From NCBI RefSeq assembly GCF_000219625.1, contig NC_018209.1, positions 1,488,001-1,552,000 on the forward strand: DNA of 64,000 nucleotides. Direction: 5' to 3'. This DNA comes from Zymoseptoria tritici IPO323. Its lineage: Eukaryota; Ascomycota; Dothideomycetes; Mycosphaerellales; Mycosphaerellaceae. The position numbers were made by a program, and so were the translations under genes. A model generated the notes under the pieces. That model was given only the letters and a program-made list of their open reading frames with translations, was not told the DNA's origin and did no database searches. The stretch's first letter is position 1, and the number at the start of each line of letters is the position of its first letter. Positions 1 through 11,000 of the stretch are shown one piece after another.

Positions 1-2
1 GA

Positions 3-281
3 CTGGAAGTCGTGGATATCGAGTTCTTTACTGCGACGAACGATTATATGCCTGACGAGGGGAAGCATTATATCACGCTCTGGATGGTTGGACGACGGAA
101 AGATGAGAGTGTAGAGGCGGAGGTGATGGAGAAGGATAAGTGTGAGGGGTGGGAGTGGTGTGCTTGGGAGAAGTTTGTGGAGGAAGCGGGTGAGGAGAGA
201 GAGGTGGAGGGGAGGAGATATTTTTTGCCGATGAGGAATTTATTGAGGCAGAGGGCGGGCGTGATACCAAGTCCGCGGTGA
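3..281 (+). CDS. Nudix hydrolase, C-terminal part (cut by window edge)
   Basis: The frame is open from base 3 and ends at the TGA at 279-281; the start and the Nudix box lie outside the window. What remains reads FFTATNDYMPDEGKHYITLW, then MVGRRKDE and CEGWEWCAWEKF. This is the usual C-terminal strand pattern of NUDT15/MutT-like Nudix hydrolases, in which a 'GKHY(V/I)T' strand and a 'P.KCEGWEW' segment follow the catalytic helix. Such enzymes hydrolyse nucleoside diphosphates linked to another moiety; the substrate cannot be read from this fragment. The GTG at 12 is only an in-frame codon, not a start. Confidence 0.8.
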   Translation: MEVVDIEFFTATNDYMPDEGKHYITLWMVGRRKDESVEAEVMEKDKCEGWEWCAWEKFVEEAGEEREVEGRRYFLPMRNLLRQRAGVIPSPR

Positions 282-519
282 GGGTGTTTTTGGTGGGAGG
301 ATATAAGTGTCCTTGTCTAGGAGTTGCAGGTGTGTTTGAGGTACTGGACATGATCTGCGTCGTCATGACATTGCAAATTCTGCACATTTCCTGAATTCGC
401 TTGCCTGTAAAGCTCCTTTCTCTCGCCAAATCTCCTCCTTTGGCATCTGGTCGCGACTTCTCGCCCACTTTGCTTCGTGCCCTCTTCCCATACCACTCGG
501 CAGGTTGCACGTCGCATGG

Positions 520-1255
520 CTAGACATCCTCCGGCTTCGCCCTCTCCCCCAAATCCATATCCCGATGCTCATCAACATAATGCGAATCACCCTTCTTCTC
601 AGCCTCTTTCCCTCCCGCGGCTCTCCACTCTTCAATCGCCTTCCACGCAACTCGGAAACCCTGTATCACACCCGTCAGCTAAGCCATCCACCTCCACCAC
701 CACCTCCCACCTCCCACTCCCACAGTCATGCGCCCATCACCCGCAAGAAGAACAAAAACTCACCTCAATCCCACTCGGCATCCCACAATAACAAGCCGCC
801 TGCAAAATCACCTCCTTAATCTCCTCCTCCGTCGCACCATTATTCATGGCACCTTTGACATGCGTCGCCAATTCCTGAGACCGGTTCTGGCAGCAGAGCA
901 TCACGATGTTGAGGAAGGAGCGGGTTTTGAGGGGTAAGCCCGGGCGGGTCCAGATTGAGCCCCAGCAGGATTCGGAGACGTACTATGGGGAGCGTTAGCG
1001 AGGTCATACAACGGCGAGGGATTGGTTGCCAACGAGGGTTGAGTGTTCGAGGGAAGCGAGAGGAGGGCAGGGAGGGAAGGAAGGGTGGTAGGATGTATGT
1101 ACTTCTTGCATAGCTTTCGAAAAAGAATTATCCGCGTTGGCGAGGGCTTTGTCGACGTATTCTTTTCCGGCGACTTGGTAGCGCATTTTGATGCCTTCGT
1201 TGTAGAGGATGCGGTGGGCTTGGGCGATTTCTTCGGGGGTGTAGTTGGAGGACAT
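520..1255 (-). CDS. Carboxymuconolactone decarboxylase-family protein
   Basis: Three exons on the minus strand: 1255-1103, 982-764 and 660-520, giving about 170 aa. Both introns (1102-983 and 763-661) begin GTACAT or GTGAGT, end TAG or CAG, and lie between codons. The protein starts MSSNYTPEEIAQAHRILYNE and contains 'YQVAGKEYVDKALAN', then 'SCWGSIWTRPGL', 'RSFLNIVMLCCQNR', 'THVKGAMNNGATEEEIKEVI' and 'LQAACYCGMPSGIE'. That order and length match the all-helical CMD/AhpD-like fold of 4-carboxymuconolactone decarboxylase (protocatechuate branch of the beta-ketoadipate pathway). Many fungal homologues have unknown substrates, so the exact reaction is uncertain. It converges on the Nudix gene. Confidence 0.85.
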
Positions 1256-1421
1256 GGTTGCTGTTGGATGGAGGGAGGATGGAGGGGTTGTCGGGAGGAA
1301 TGAGGAGGAATAGGATGGATCTTGTTTCTTTCTGGAGAGGTCGTGGTAGGATGAGGGCTTCACAATCGAGATCTAGGGGTATGTGTTTCGCACGAAATGT
1401 GAGAGTGAGGACGATGAGTAG

Positions 1422-1478
1422 CAGGAGGAGGAGGAGGAGGAGGAAGATGAGGAGGAAGATGAGGAGATGGAGGAAGGA
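1422..1478. repeat. Purine-rich GGA/GAA low-complexity tract
   Basis: A strand-biased run of GGA and GAA triplets with scattered T, lying 170-220 bp upstream of the CMD-type gene. It may be a simple repeat within the promoter region. No gene is supported between 1256 and 1704. Confidence 0.6.
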
Positions 1479-1704
1479 ACAAGCAATGCCCGTTCACGAG
1501 CTTACTTTCGTCAGCGCCTCGGCCAGCCCAAAGATATGAGCACGCGGACAGCTACGCCATTGATGCTAGAGCTTTTATCCGACTCCTCTTATCCGGGAGT
1601 TCGAAGCTCAAAAGCCGACGTCGGAGCGATGGAGCTGTATGGCGGAGAAGCTACCTACCTTATAGCTAGACTATTGTTGCTGACATAAGACGACATGTAT
1701 ACCT

Positions 1705-1875
1705 TGTTGTGGATCATTAGACTAACCATTAGTGAAGTGCACGTGACTAGTGCTAAGGCATTCCTACACACAGATAGCTAAAGTAAGAATCTTATACTTA
1801 AGATTCTCTCTGTATAATAATATATACCTGCTAATTAGAGGTCTTCTTCTACTTAGCTTAAGTCTAATTATAACA
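1705..1875 (+). repeat. 5' LTR of the copia element
   Basis: 171 bp, TGTTGTGGATC...ATTATAACA. Against the 3' LTR I count about a dozen differences, all transitions (C/T or G/A), with no indels. The first four are mutated in the 3' copy and the rest in the 5' copy, so the two LTRs decayed independently after insertion. The bases after it (from 1876) should hold the primer-binding site, but mutation prevents naming the primer tRNA. Confidence 0.95.
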
Positions 1876-2299
1876 GGTTATAAGCCTAGCGTAACTACTG
1901 CACACTTAAGGAAGAATTATCTGTTCTAAGCGTAGCTACTAGAACCTTACTATATACTATTTAGATAGTTAACTAGCGAGCCGAGAAAGAGCTAGTTATA
2001 ACAATAGCCGCAATATAGGCTAATAAGTTTAAGACTGCGAAGGAGAATAAAGTCCTAAGAAAGGGAAGTAACTTCTTAGACTAGTTAAGAATGCTTAAAG
2101 CAGCCCTTATAGACAAGGAGGTGTTAGGCTATATCTTTTATAACATTCCCTAGTGCCCTGCCTAACTAAAGCTAGGAATTAAAGTTAGATATCCCTCTCT
2201 ACTAACTAAGAAGAGTACTACTTTATCCTCCTAGGCTCTAACTCCTTCCTAAAAAGAAGGAGGGGATACTTTAGTAATAGAACTTATTCTAACTAGTAG

Positions 2300-5200
2300 A
2301 CTAAGACTAACTCCTCTCTAAGTCTAATATAAGTATAACCTAATTACATATAGGATTGTTAGCAAAAAGATTAACTAATCTCTAAGGCCTAACTTTAGGG
2401 ATATAGAGAAGATAGCTAAGGAACTATATAATACTATTGCAGCTACCTACAGGCCTATTGTAACTATAAACATTTATAATAGCCTAAGGATTCTTAGAAT
2501 TAGCAATATTAAGATCTAAGGAATAAATACTTAGAAGTACTATAAGGACTTCTAGAAGTAGTATTATAAGTATATCTCTGTAATAGAATAATACTCTAGG
2601 TCTAAGAACATTCTAGTCTTAAAGTTTACCTTTAGTAATAAGCAGATTAGGCTATTCTTTATCTAGGGCCTCTACTATCTAGAATACCTAAGAAGCTAGA
2701 GACAATCCTATTATATTAAGAACATAACTCTTAAAGAGCTAATTACCTTATTAATTAAGGAACCTCCTCTACAGATATAGAGGATAGTAGGAGGATTTAG
2801 GGGTACTACAGTAGATAATAATTAGTATACTAAGTATACCTATTATATCTATATAAATACAGATTGCTTTAAGAAGTACCCTAATAAGGCCCTAAAGTCC
2901 TAGGTATATAGAGGAAAAGGAGGATCTAATAAGGACAAGAAGAAGTCCTAAGATAAGAGTAAGAGATATAATAAGAAGGGAGGAAAGGGTGCTATAGTAA
3001 TTAAGCCTATCTCCTCTTCTAATACAGGCTTAAGCTCTAATTTAGACAGCTTATTTATAGGAGCAGCAATTGCTGCTGCTAGAATACAAAGGAGTAACAC
3101 TATTATCTAGGATTCTAGTATATTATACTACTTCTTTAATAATAAGTCCTAGTTCTTAGACCTTAAACCCCTAGAAACCCTAATTAGGTTCTCTTAAGCT
3201 ATTAGACAAAGCACAGTTATATACTTAGGAAGTGTAAGGATTATAATAAAGTATAAGGGGAATAAGTTAAACATTACCTTACAAGATATGTTATACTCTC
3301 CTAACTCTAATTATAACCTTATCTTAGTAAAGACTCTCTAGCTAAAGTGCAAGGTCTACCTAGATAGGCTATCTTTATGCATTCTAAGGAATAATAAGAA
3401 GATAGGCAAGGTTTAGTCTACTTATAATATTCTAATCCTTTAGAATATAACTGTCTCTCTCCCTAAGAGGAGTACTAAAGTTGCTTCTACAACTAACAGG
3501 AATATATCCTATCTAGCCTTTGCTATGCCTAAGGCTAATATAACAAGATAGTACTAGAGACTAGGCTATGTAGGGAATAAGATTCTTAATGCAACAAAGG
3601 CTTAAGTCTAAGGACTTAAGCAGATTAACATATCTACACTTAAGTACTATAAGCTATGCAAGCTTGCAAGGTTATAAAGAGTAGTATTAAGAACTCTAAG
3701 ACTAATACCTTAATTCTTATTAGATAAGGTCTATATTAACATTATAGGACTAATCTTTCTACTAGACATCTTTAGATGCAAGTACATCCTTATAATTACT
3801 AATGCAAAATTAAGAAGGAGATAGGCTATCTTCTGCAAGCTTAAATTACAAGCTGCACAAATTATTAAGAAATAGACTACTAAGATATTTAACTAGTACA
3901 AAAAGATAGTTAAGATCTAGTTCTTAGATAGAGGAGGAGAGTTTAACAATAATAATCTAATTATATTTGTAGAGAATAAGGGACTAAGATAGGATTTCTT
4001 AGCTCCCTATACTCTTAAGTAGAATAGAATTGCAGAATTATCTAACAAGGTTATCCTTAATAAGGTAAGAGTAATAATAATTAATTCTAGTCTACCTCTC
4101 CCTTTCTAGAGTTTTGTAGTTGCATATGCAATCTTCCTTACTAATAGGCTAGTATGCTTATTAATTAACAAGATTCCTCTTTAGGAATTTAATTAAGATC
4201 TTAATACTAGAACTCTATATATTAATCTAACAAAGGTTAGGAGATTTAGATATAGAGCATATCTATATAATTAGGGGAGACCTAATTTATAGAAGTTCTA
4301 TCCTAGAGTAAAGAAATACTAGAATCTAGGATTCTAGGAGAACACTTTAACTAACTATATAGTTTAGAAGTTTAAACTATCTACCCTTACTAGGTTTTAG
4401 CATAAGATTATAACCTCTCCTTATATAATATATAATAAGGATAAGGTATATAGTATAATACCTGCTGCCCTAGACTTCTAAGGGGAGAGTTTCCTATAAC
4501 TAATATAACCTATTACTATAGAACAGGAAGTCTATACTATCTATACTAAGGATTAAGATTAGGGCTAGGATGCCTAAGGGCAAGAAGCCTAACCTCTTAC
4601 TACTTCTTATTTTTAAGAAGTAGAGAATATATTTAATACTATACAGAGAGAGAGAAACTAAGCCTCCCTTTTAATATCTTAGGGGGAGCAAACATTAGGT
4701 TAGGACATATAGTCCTAGGATAACTAACATAAGCAGTCTAAGCCTAATTAGCTAAAGGCTACTAAGTATAAAGAAGCCTCCTAGCTAGCTTAGGGGAAGT
4801 ATATTTCTAAGGAAACAGGAAGTCCTAAGGGATTCTAAGGAAGTCCTAAGGGATTCTAGGAGTAGGCTAATACCTTATTAATATAGCTATAATATTAAGT
4901 ATTAGCAGAGGATTGCCCTAAAAGGGAAGACCTCTAAGATTATACTATAACTCCCTTCCTAGACATTTATATTATAGGAAAGAGGAAAGTAAGGAGAAGC
5001 CCTAAGAGACCTAAGAAATTAGGTAATAAAGCAAGTCCTAAAAGCTTAGGCATATTTAAACTCTTAAGAAGTAGAAGATTAATTGTAAGAAAAGACTATA
5101 GCAAGATCTAGAAGATAGGACTTAAAGTAACAAATCCTAATCTGTCTAATCCTAAGATAGTTAAGAAAGCTCTCTCTAGATCTAACTATAAGGAATAAGA

Positions 5201-6670
5201 GAAAGCTATTATTAAGGAAGCTAAGTTACTTAAGTCTACAGGATGCCTTAAATAGAAACTTATTAGCACCCTCCCTAAGAGGAGAGTCCCTCTTATAAGG
5301 AAATAGGTCTTTAAGATTAAGGTGCTCTTAGATAGAACTATAGAGAAGTATAAGGCTAGATAGACAGCTAGGGGATTTATATAAAGGAAGGGACTTAACT
5401 ATATTAATACCTTTGCTCCTACCCTAAGAGCTGCAATAGGGAGAATACTTCTGTCCCTTTTAGTTAACTTTAGCTAGAAGAGGAGATAAGTTAATATTAA
5501 GACTACATTCCTAAATCCAAACTTAGATAAGCAGATCTTTATTAAGCTACTAGAGGGAGCTTATCTCTTTAAGAAAGATACCTATAAGTACATTATATAT
5601 ATTAAGAAAGGACTATATAGGCTTAAGTAGGCAGCTGCTCTCTAGCACTACGATACTATAGATACTCTCTAAAAGCTTAGTCTAATAAGAACTGTTAGTA
5701 ATACTTGCCTCTTTTAAGGGAAAGGCATCCTTGTTCTCCTTTATATAGATAACTTCTAGATCTTTAGACAGTTAGACTATAAGATTAACAAGCTAATTAA
5801 GGGATTAGAGCAGAAGTACATAATTAAGGTTGTTAATACTAATGTCTTTCTTAGACTTTACCTAAAGGAAGGGAAAGATAGCTCTATATCTGTCTCTTAG
5901 GAACACTATTCTAAAGACGAACTTTAAGGATATAGTCTTAATAATGCAAAGAGTGTTAAGTACCCCCTTAACACCCTCCTTAAACCCCTCTAGGATAAGG
6001 GAACAAAGGAGGACTATAATCTCTTTAATAAGATTATTAGGGAACTGCAACATCTGTTAAACTATACTAGACTAGATATTAGTTTTGCTATTAACTACTA
6101 TATAAGGTTCCTTTAGAACCTAGGACCTTTGTATATTTAGGCAGCTAAACATATCTAGAGATATATTGCAGGTACAATTAACAAGTGCCTTATATATAGG
6201 AAAACTAAGGAGCAAATTTAGATTAAAGCATTCTTAGACTCTAACTTTGCTAGTAATCCTAGCATATCTAGGTCTACCTTAGGAATGCTCTTTAAAATTG
6301 TAGGAGGCCTAGTTGTCTAAAGATCTTAACTATAGAAAGAAGTAGTACTATCTAGTACTAAGGCAGAGTACCTCTCTCTTACTAAGGCAATAAGAGAAGT
6401 AAATTAGGTAAGGAATCTTATTAATAAGCTCTAGCCCTTTACCTAGGCTAAAAGCATTTCTACTATCCTTATTAAAGTAGACAATTAATTAGCTATTAGC
6501 CTTGTAGAAAACTATGCTAACTCTAAAAGATTAAGATATGTCTCTCTTAGGAACTATTACTGCAGAGAGCAATATAATAAGGGGAGTATTAAGGTAGAGT
6601 TTGTAAGGACAGATATGCAGCTTGCAGACTATCTAATAAAACTAAAATCCCTAAACACTATCCTCTAATA
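2300..6670 (+). pseudogene. Copia gag-pol remnant (gag, integrase, reverse transcriptase, RNase H)
   Basis: The gag-like region lies before about 3000. Integrase can be read around 3720-4200: 'VYINIIG', 'YILIITNAK', 'FLDRGGEFNN', 'APYTLK', 'NKVILNKVR'. Reverse transcriptase lies around 5390-5780: 'YINTFAPTLRA', 'VNIKTTFLNPNLDKQIFIKL', 'KKGLYRLK', 'LLYIDN'. RNase H lies around 6260-6660: 'STLGMLFKIVGGLVV', 'LSSTKAEYLSLTKAIREVN', then 'VEFVRTDMQLADYL'. These match the copia order and its typical motifs. Many in-frame TAG/TAA codons interrupt every domain, so no functional product is possible. Boundaries are approximate. Confidence 0.9.
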
Positions 6671-6741
6671 TATAGATCTATAAATCTAGCAAAAAGATAC
6701 TTATATATCTATGTTAGGCAGCTAACATAGACACATAAGAG

Positions 6742-6814
6742 AGGCTAATATAGGAATTAAACCTGTAACCTTCTAATCTGTAGTTAGAAATTATACTACT
6801 AGACTAACTAGCCC
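6742..6814 (-). pseudogene. tRNA-Cys-like fossil inside the copia element
   Basis: Read on the minus strand, 73 nt fold as a tRNA cloverleaf. The acceptor strands are GGGCTAG and TTAGCCT. The D-arm resembles 'GTCTAGTAGTATAAT'. A perfect 5-bp anticodon stem TCTAA/TTAGA encloses the 7-nt loop CTACAGA. The T-arm is ACAGG-TTTAATT-CCTAT. The mismatches are all explained by C-to-T or G-to-A changes. The present anticodon would be ACA; a single G-to-A change from GCA (Cys) is the simplest reading. It lies just after the RNase H end, in a place where copia elements normally carry nothing. Confidence 0.65.
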
Positions 6815-7882
6815 TTAATAAGAAGAGGGAAATTGCTCTTAAATTTATGCCTTAATACCTGCATTCCTACCTAAGAAGGATTCCCTCCCTAGAATTATAC
6901 TATTTTATTTGTCGCAAAACTAAGAAGCATAACACTTAGAATACTTATTTTATTCTTATCTGTATAAAGGAAAGGAGGTAACTATATACCTTTACAAAAG
7001 TATCTAAGAAACTATAAGAAAAACACCTAGCTAAAGGAAAACTTTTCTATAAAAACCTAAAAGCATTAGAACATATCCTAGAACTTGCAGCCTACCCCCC
7101 TAAAACTACTACTAAAAGACTAAGCTAATTCCCCTAGAATCTTAACTTAAAGCCTAGGAGAATGTTAGTTTCTATTAGGGAAGAAGGGATTTTAAGGAGA
7201 ACATACACAGGATGCTATACTACTAACTACTACTTTATCTCTGCTTTGTTAGAGCTTAATATTTAGCTAAGAGGAGTCTAGTTATAGTATAACACAAATC
7301 CCTAAGGATTAGGAGTTGTTAGACTAGGGTAGTTTTCTACTAGGAAGGCCTACTCCCTTAGGTTATATAGCTCCTTTATTACTATATTAATAAGGTCTGT
7401 AGTAAGGAGATCCTTATTAAGCTTAGCTATAAACCTATTAAAGTAAGCTATAAAAGAGAAGGGATCCTAAGCCCTAACATTTACTCTGTTATAGTATCTA
7501 TTTATCTCTCCTTTAATAAATTAATATATAGTCTAATATACTATAGAACTATCTTTGTAGATCTATAGGAGATCTCTACTACTAATAGCTCTTACTTTAT
7601 CGATAACTTGTTAGAAGGTTTTCCTAGGGACAGAGAAAGCTGCTCTTCTTCTAGAAGCTATAGCTAGTAATATAGATTGTATTATTAATAGCTGTAAGGG
7701 ATAGATAATAGATTAGCTAATAAATTAGCTAAATAGATAAGAGGTATAGATTATAAAGTAGAGGAATAAAAAAGCTAGAAGAAGATACTTTTTAATAAGC
7801 TAAAGCCGAGTATTAGCTACGTAGTAGGTAAATACCTGCTATATTTAGGTAACAGACAGCTCGTAATAATGCAGCTGCTAAT
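6815..7882. other. About 1.1 kb non-pol segment before the 3' LTR of the copia element
   Basis: This segment follows the tRNA-like fossil and precedes the polypurine tract. It is as TA-rich and mutated as the rest. No copia domain can be read here on the plus strand. On the minus strand between about 7150 and 7500 there are longer stretches between stops that look vaguely protein-like, but I recognise nothing. It could be a captured host sequence, a nested insertion or an extra ORF. Confidence 0.5.
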
Positions 7883-7889
7883 AGGGGAG
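7883..7889 (+). other. Polypurine tract of the copia element
   Basis: AGGGGAG stands immediately before the TG of the 3' LTR. This is the expected position of the plus-strand primer for reverse transcription. Confidence 0.75.
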
Positions 7890-8060
7890 TGTTGTGGATT
7901 ATTAGACTAACTATTAGTAAAGTGCACGTAACTAGTGCTAAGGCATTCCTACACACAGATAGCTAAAGTAAGAATCTTACACTTAAGATTCTCTCTGCAT
8001 AACAATATATACCTGCTAATCAGAGGTCTTCTTCCACTTAGCTTAAGTCCAATCACAACA
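7890..8060 (+). repeat. 3' LTR of the copia element
   Basis: 171 bp, TGTTGTGGATT...AATCACAACA, collinear with the 5' LTR over its whole length and followed directly by the target duplication TACCT (8061-8065). Only transitions separate the two LTRs. Confidence 0.95.
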
Positions 8061-8075
8061 TACCTCACGTCGTTG

Positions 8076-11000
8076 CTACCAAGAACTATCCTGCATCTCC
8101 TTTGCAGCCCCTTCTTGTTCGAAGGAGTTGATCTTTCCTTCCTCGAAGCGCTTGAAGTAGACGTACCTGTCCGGATCATCTGTAGATATCGACGCAGTAT
8201 CCTCGTAGGATCCTAGTTCTGTCTCCCACCCTTCAAATTCAGACTCTGCATCTTGTAGCTTCGACCAAAATGACATGTAATCTGGGTTTCCGGCGTTGGG
8301 ATCCTCCTCGCCCTCCAGCTCGGACGTCCATTGTGCAGTCGTCAGCCTGCGAACGGCATCGTAAATCAGTTCGGCGCTCAAATTGTCGCTCTTATACCAT
8401 ACAGTGCTCAACGCCTCACGCGATTGCAGCCACGAGTTGTCGCGGACAAGGCGAATCGTGTCCTGTGGTATGATGAATTGTTCAGCTTCAAGTAGTATGT
8501 CCAGAACAAGGCCCAGGACCCCAGGTCGCCGAGCTGCGTAGAATAGCTCAGACCACAGTGTTTCATGGCTGCAGTTGCCAGCAAGCAGGCTCGTGCCGAG
8601 CTTGTTCATTCCATGCCATCGTAGCAGCAATTGGGGCGACGCCATGCCACATTCCCGTGCTAGGTCTCCTTTGTCAAGACCAATCTCCATGAGCATCTTC
8701 ACAGCTGGACAATCTTCAAGGCTAGCGCCGTATAACGGGGCCGCGTGTTCCCTCTTGCCCGGTATGACTGTGCAGCCAAGATGAGCTCCTTGCGCAAAAA
8801 GGAGTGCTGCTAGTTCCGCGCGTTTCCTTGCGGCTGCATGGGCTATTGGAGTCATCCCTCCCGCATCTGCGGTGTTCACGGCAACCTTGTTCGTATTCAG
8901 AAGTAGGCCCACAATGTCAAGATTCCCGGTTCTGGCCGTCCAAGCAAGCGGCGTCAATCCTTCTCTGTCCACCGAAGCTGGATTTGCGAGGCCAGTATCC
9001 AGAAGCATCTTCACAATTTTGGTGTAGGACGCATGGCTCTTCTCTCTATTGATTGATCCCGCTGCCCACGAGATCGGCGTCCGGCCATCTTTGCCGCGTG
9101 AGTCCGTATTCACCGAAAAAGAGCTCAGGAGCAGTTCCACAACGCTATGGTGTCCATATGCTGCTGCAAACGAGAGCGCCGTCCGATCATCAATATCGCT
9201 CATGTCCGGACTCACCGTTGTAGAGCTGAGTAGCAGCTCCACAACGCTGAAGTGCCCGCGGTCTGCCGCATACGTGAGTGCCGTCCATCCTCGTGCATCT
9301 CGCGAGTTCGGAGTCGCCGGAGTAGTGCTCAGCAATGCCTCGACAACGCTGGAATGTCCGGCCCAAGCTGCATACATAAGTGCTGTCCTTCCGGTCTTGT
9401 CGCGCGATTCGGGGTCCGCCCGGCCAATGCTCAACAGGAGGTTCACAGCCCCGACATGTCCAAATTCTGCTGCCCAGCTGAGCGGTCTGCGCTCACCCTC
9501 CTCTCCGATGTCTCCCGATGTGGGGTCTAGCTTTAGGAAGAACGAGATCGCATGCTCGCTCCCAAAGCGCGATGCATAGATAATAGGTGGCAGACTGCCT
9601 GGTGAATTGCTCGGCAACTCAATCGTAGCCAACGCACAGAGGATTTGTAACGACTTCGCGAGATCATATTTGGCCAGAATGTGCCATGGCGTGAGTGAGC
9701 TCAATGCGATGCGTTTTTCGGCTAGAAGAGTATCGTATCCATGGTAAAACTCCATAATGCACAACGCGAGGAGGCGCTTGGGATCATTCAGAAGTGCAAC
9801 CACCCTGGTTAGGATCAACCGCTCGGTTCCCCTGTCTATTGAGGCTCGTTCGATGTCTTCGACGTGTAAAGCCCAATTACGACTTGCGTAATTCAAAAAT
9901 GGCCACTCACGTAACGTCGGCAAGGGGGAAGTTGGAAAAATTCCACAAAGTTGGAATCGCCCAATCGGTTTCCTGCCATGGCGCAAGCTGGCGCTCTGCG
10001 GACGAGAGGACTCTAGACGACGGTAGCTGGCCACGGCAGGGAATGTTAGATAAGCAACGCATGTCTCTGCAATGGCCATGTCGCCGTTCGGGAACCAAAA
10101 TGGCAACTTCTCTTGAAAGTATTCCCGAGTGGTGTAGTGAACCAGCCTGACCACGTCACTTTGCGGTTCGATCGTGATAAGACCTGCACACGCGGATATG
10201 ATCGTGCTAAGTGCCGTCATTCTCTCGGGGTCGAATTTCTCGTCGTCCTGTCTGACCGCGAGAGCATGCTGAAGTTCCAGAGGACTCAGTTGACGCTTGG
10301 CATGGACCAGCAAGGAGAGCGCATCCTGTGCCAGTGCGGCCTGGCCACTTGAACTGATCCTGGACATGGTTGCTTCGTAAATGTCTTTGTAGGCCTCGAC
10401 TCCTTTGCGGAGTCTGTCAAGTCTGTCTTTGACGGCTCTTACGTTGGACAGAGTGGTGAGTATGTTCATGTGAAGCCGCGCGAGGAGGAACATGCCATCT
10501 GCAGTTTCGATGACCTCGTTGACAACCCGCGCCATCACATCGTCGCGGTTCTGTATGTCTTTGTCCATTTCAGCGAGTCTTCCCTTGACGTAACGTCGAA
10601 TGTCCTCTTCAGAAGCCCTGATCTCGATCTTCTGGTCATCGGCAAATATCTCTTCGATGAGCGGGACATGTCGAGATGTCGCAAGAAGTGCCAGATTGGG
10701 CATTCCCTTTACAGCAGTAAGGAAGTCCTCGCAAGCTGGTAAATTGCATTCGTCCAGAGCATCAACGACGAGATGAACGTTTTTGGAGGCTTTTAAGGTC
10801 GTCTCCAGCGTGCTGAGGAGCTCGCTTGTGCGTGGTCGGGTCTTCCGCGGCTCGTGTTGGCGATACAGCGCCTCGACATCTGGAACGATGCAACTTTCTC
10901 GAGTACAACTCACCTGTCGCAAGAGCGCACACATGAGATGCTCGAAAGTTTGATCCTGATGTTGAGCATAGTCGCAAAAGATGTAGGCCACCTGGCCAGC

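Larger units (their letters stand above)
1705..8060 (+). mobile_element. Ty1/copia LTR retrotransposon, full length, inactivated by RIP-like mutation
   Basis: The element has two 171-bp LTRs (1705-1875 and 7890-8060), each beginning TG and ending CA. It is flanked by the identical 5-bp target duplication TACCT at 1700-1704 and 8061-8065. Between the LTRs, broken integrase, reverse transcriptase and RNase H segments can be read in plus-strand order. Integrase preceding reverse transcriptase defines copia. The DNA is dominated by CTA, TAA and TAG, and nearly every frame is closed by TAG/TAA at places where Trp or Gln would be expected. That is the expected result of C-to-T/G-to-A RIP. It sits 10 bp beyond the stop codon of the NLR gene. 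Confidence 0.95.

Noticed and set aside
1880..7880. Regular short repeats of CTA/TAG/TTA that might suggest a satellite or CRISPR-like array
   Set aside because: There is no fixed unit or spacing. The pattern is the dinucleotide bias of RIP over a retrotransposon.
9049..9579. 176-codon plus-strand ORF inside the NLR gene
   Set aside because: It is antisense to the ankyrin-repeat coding region, whose repeat periodicity keeps the opposite strand open. The ankyrin frame is clearly the real one.
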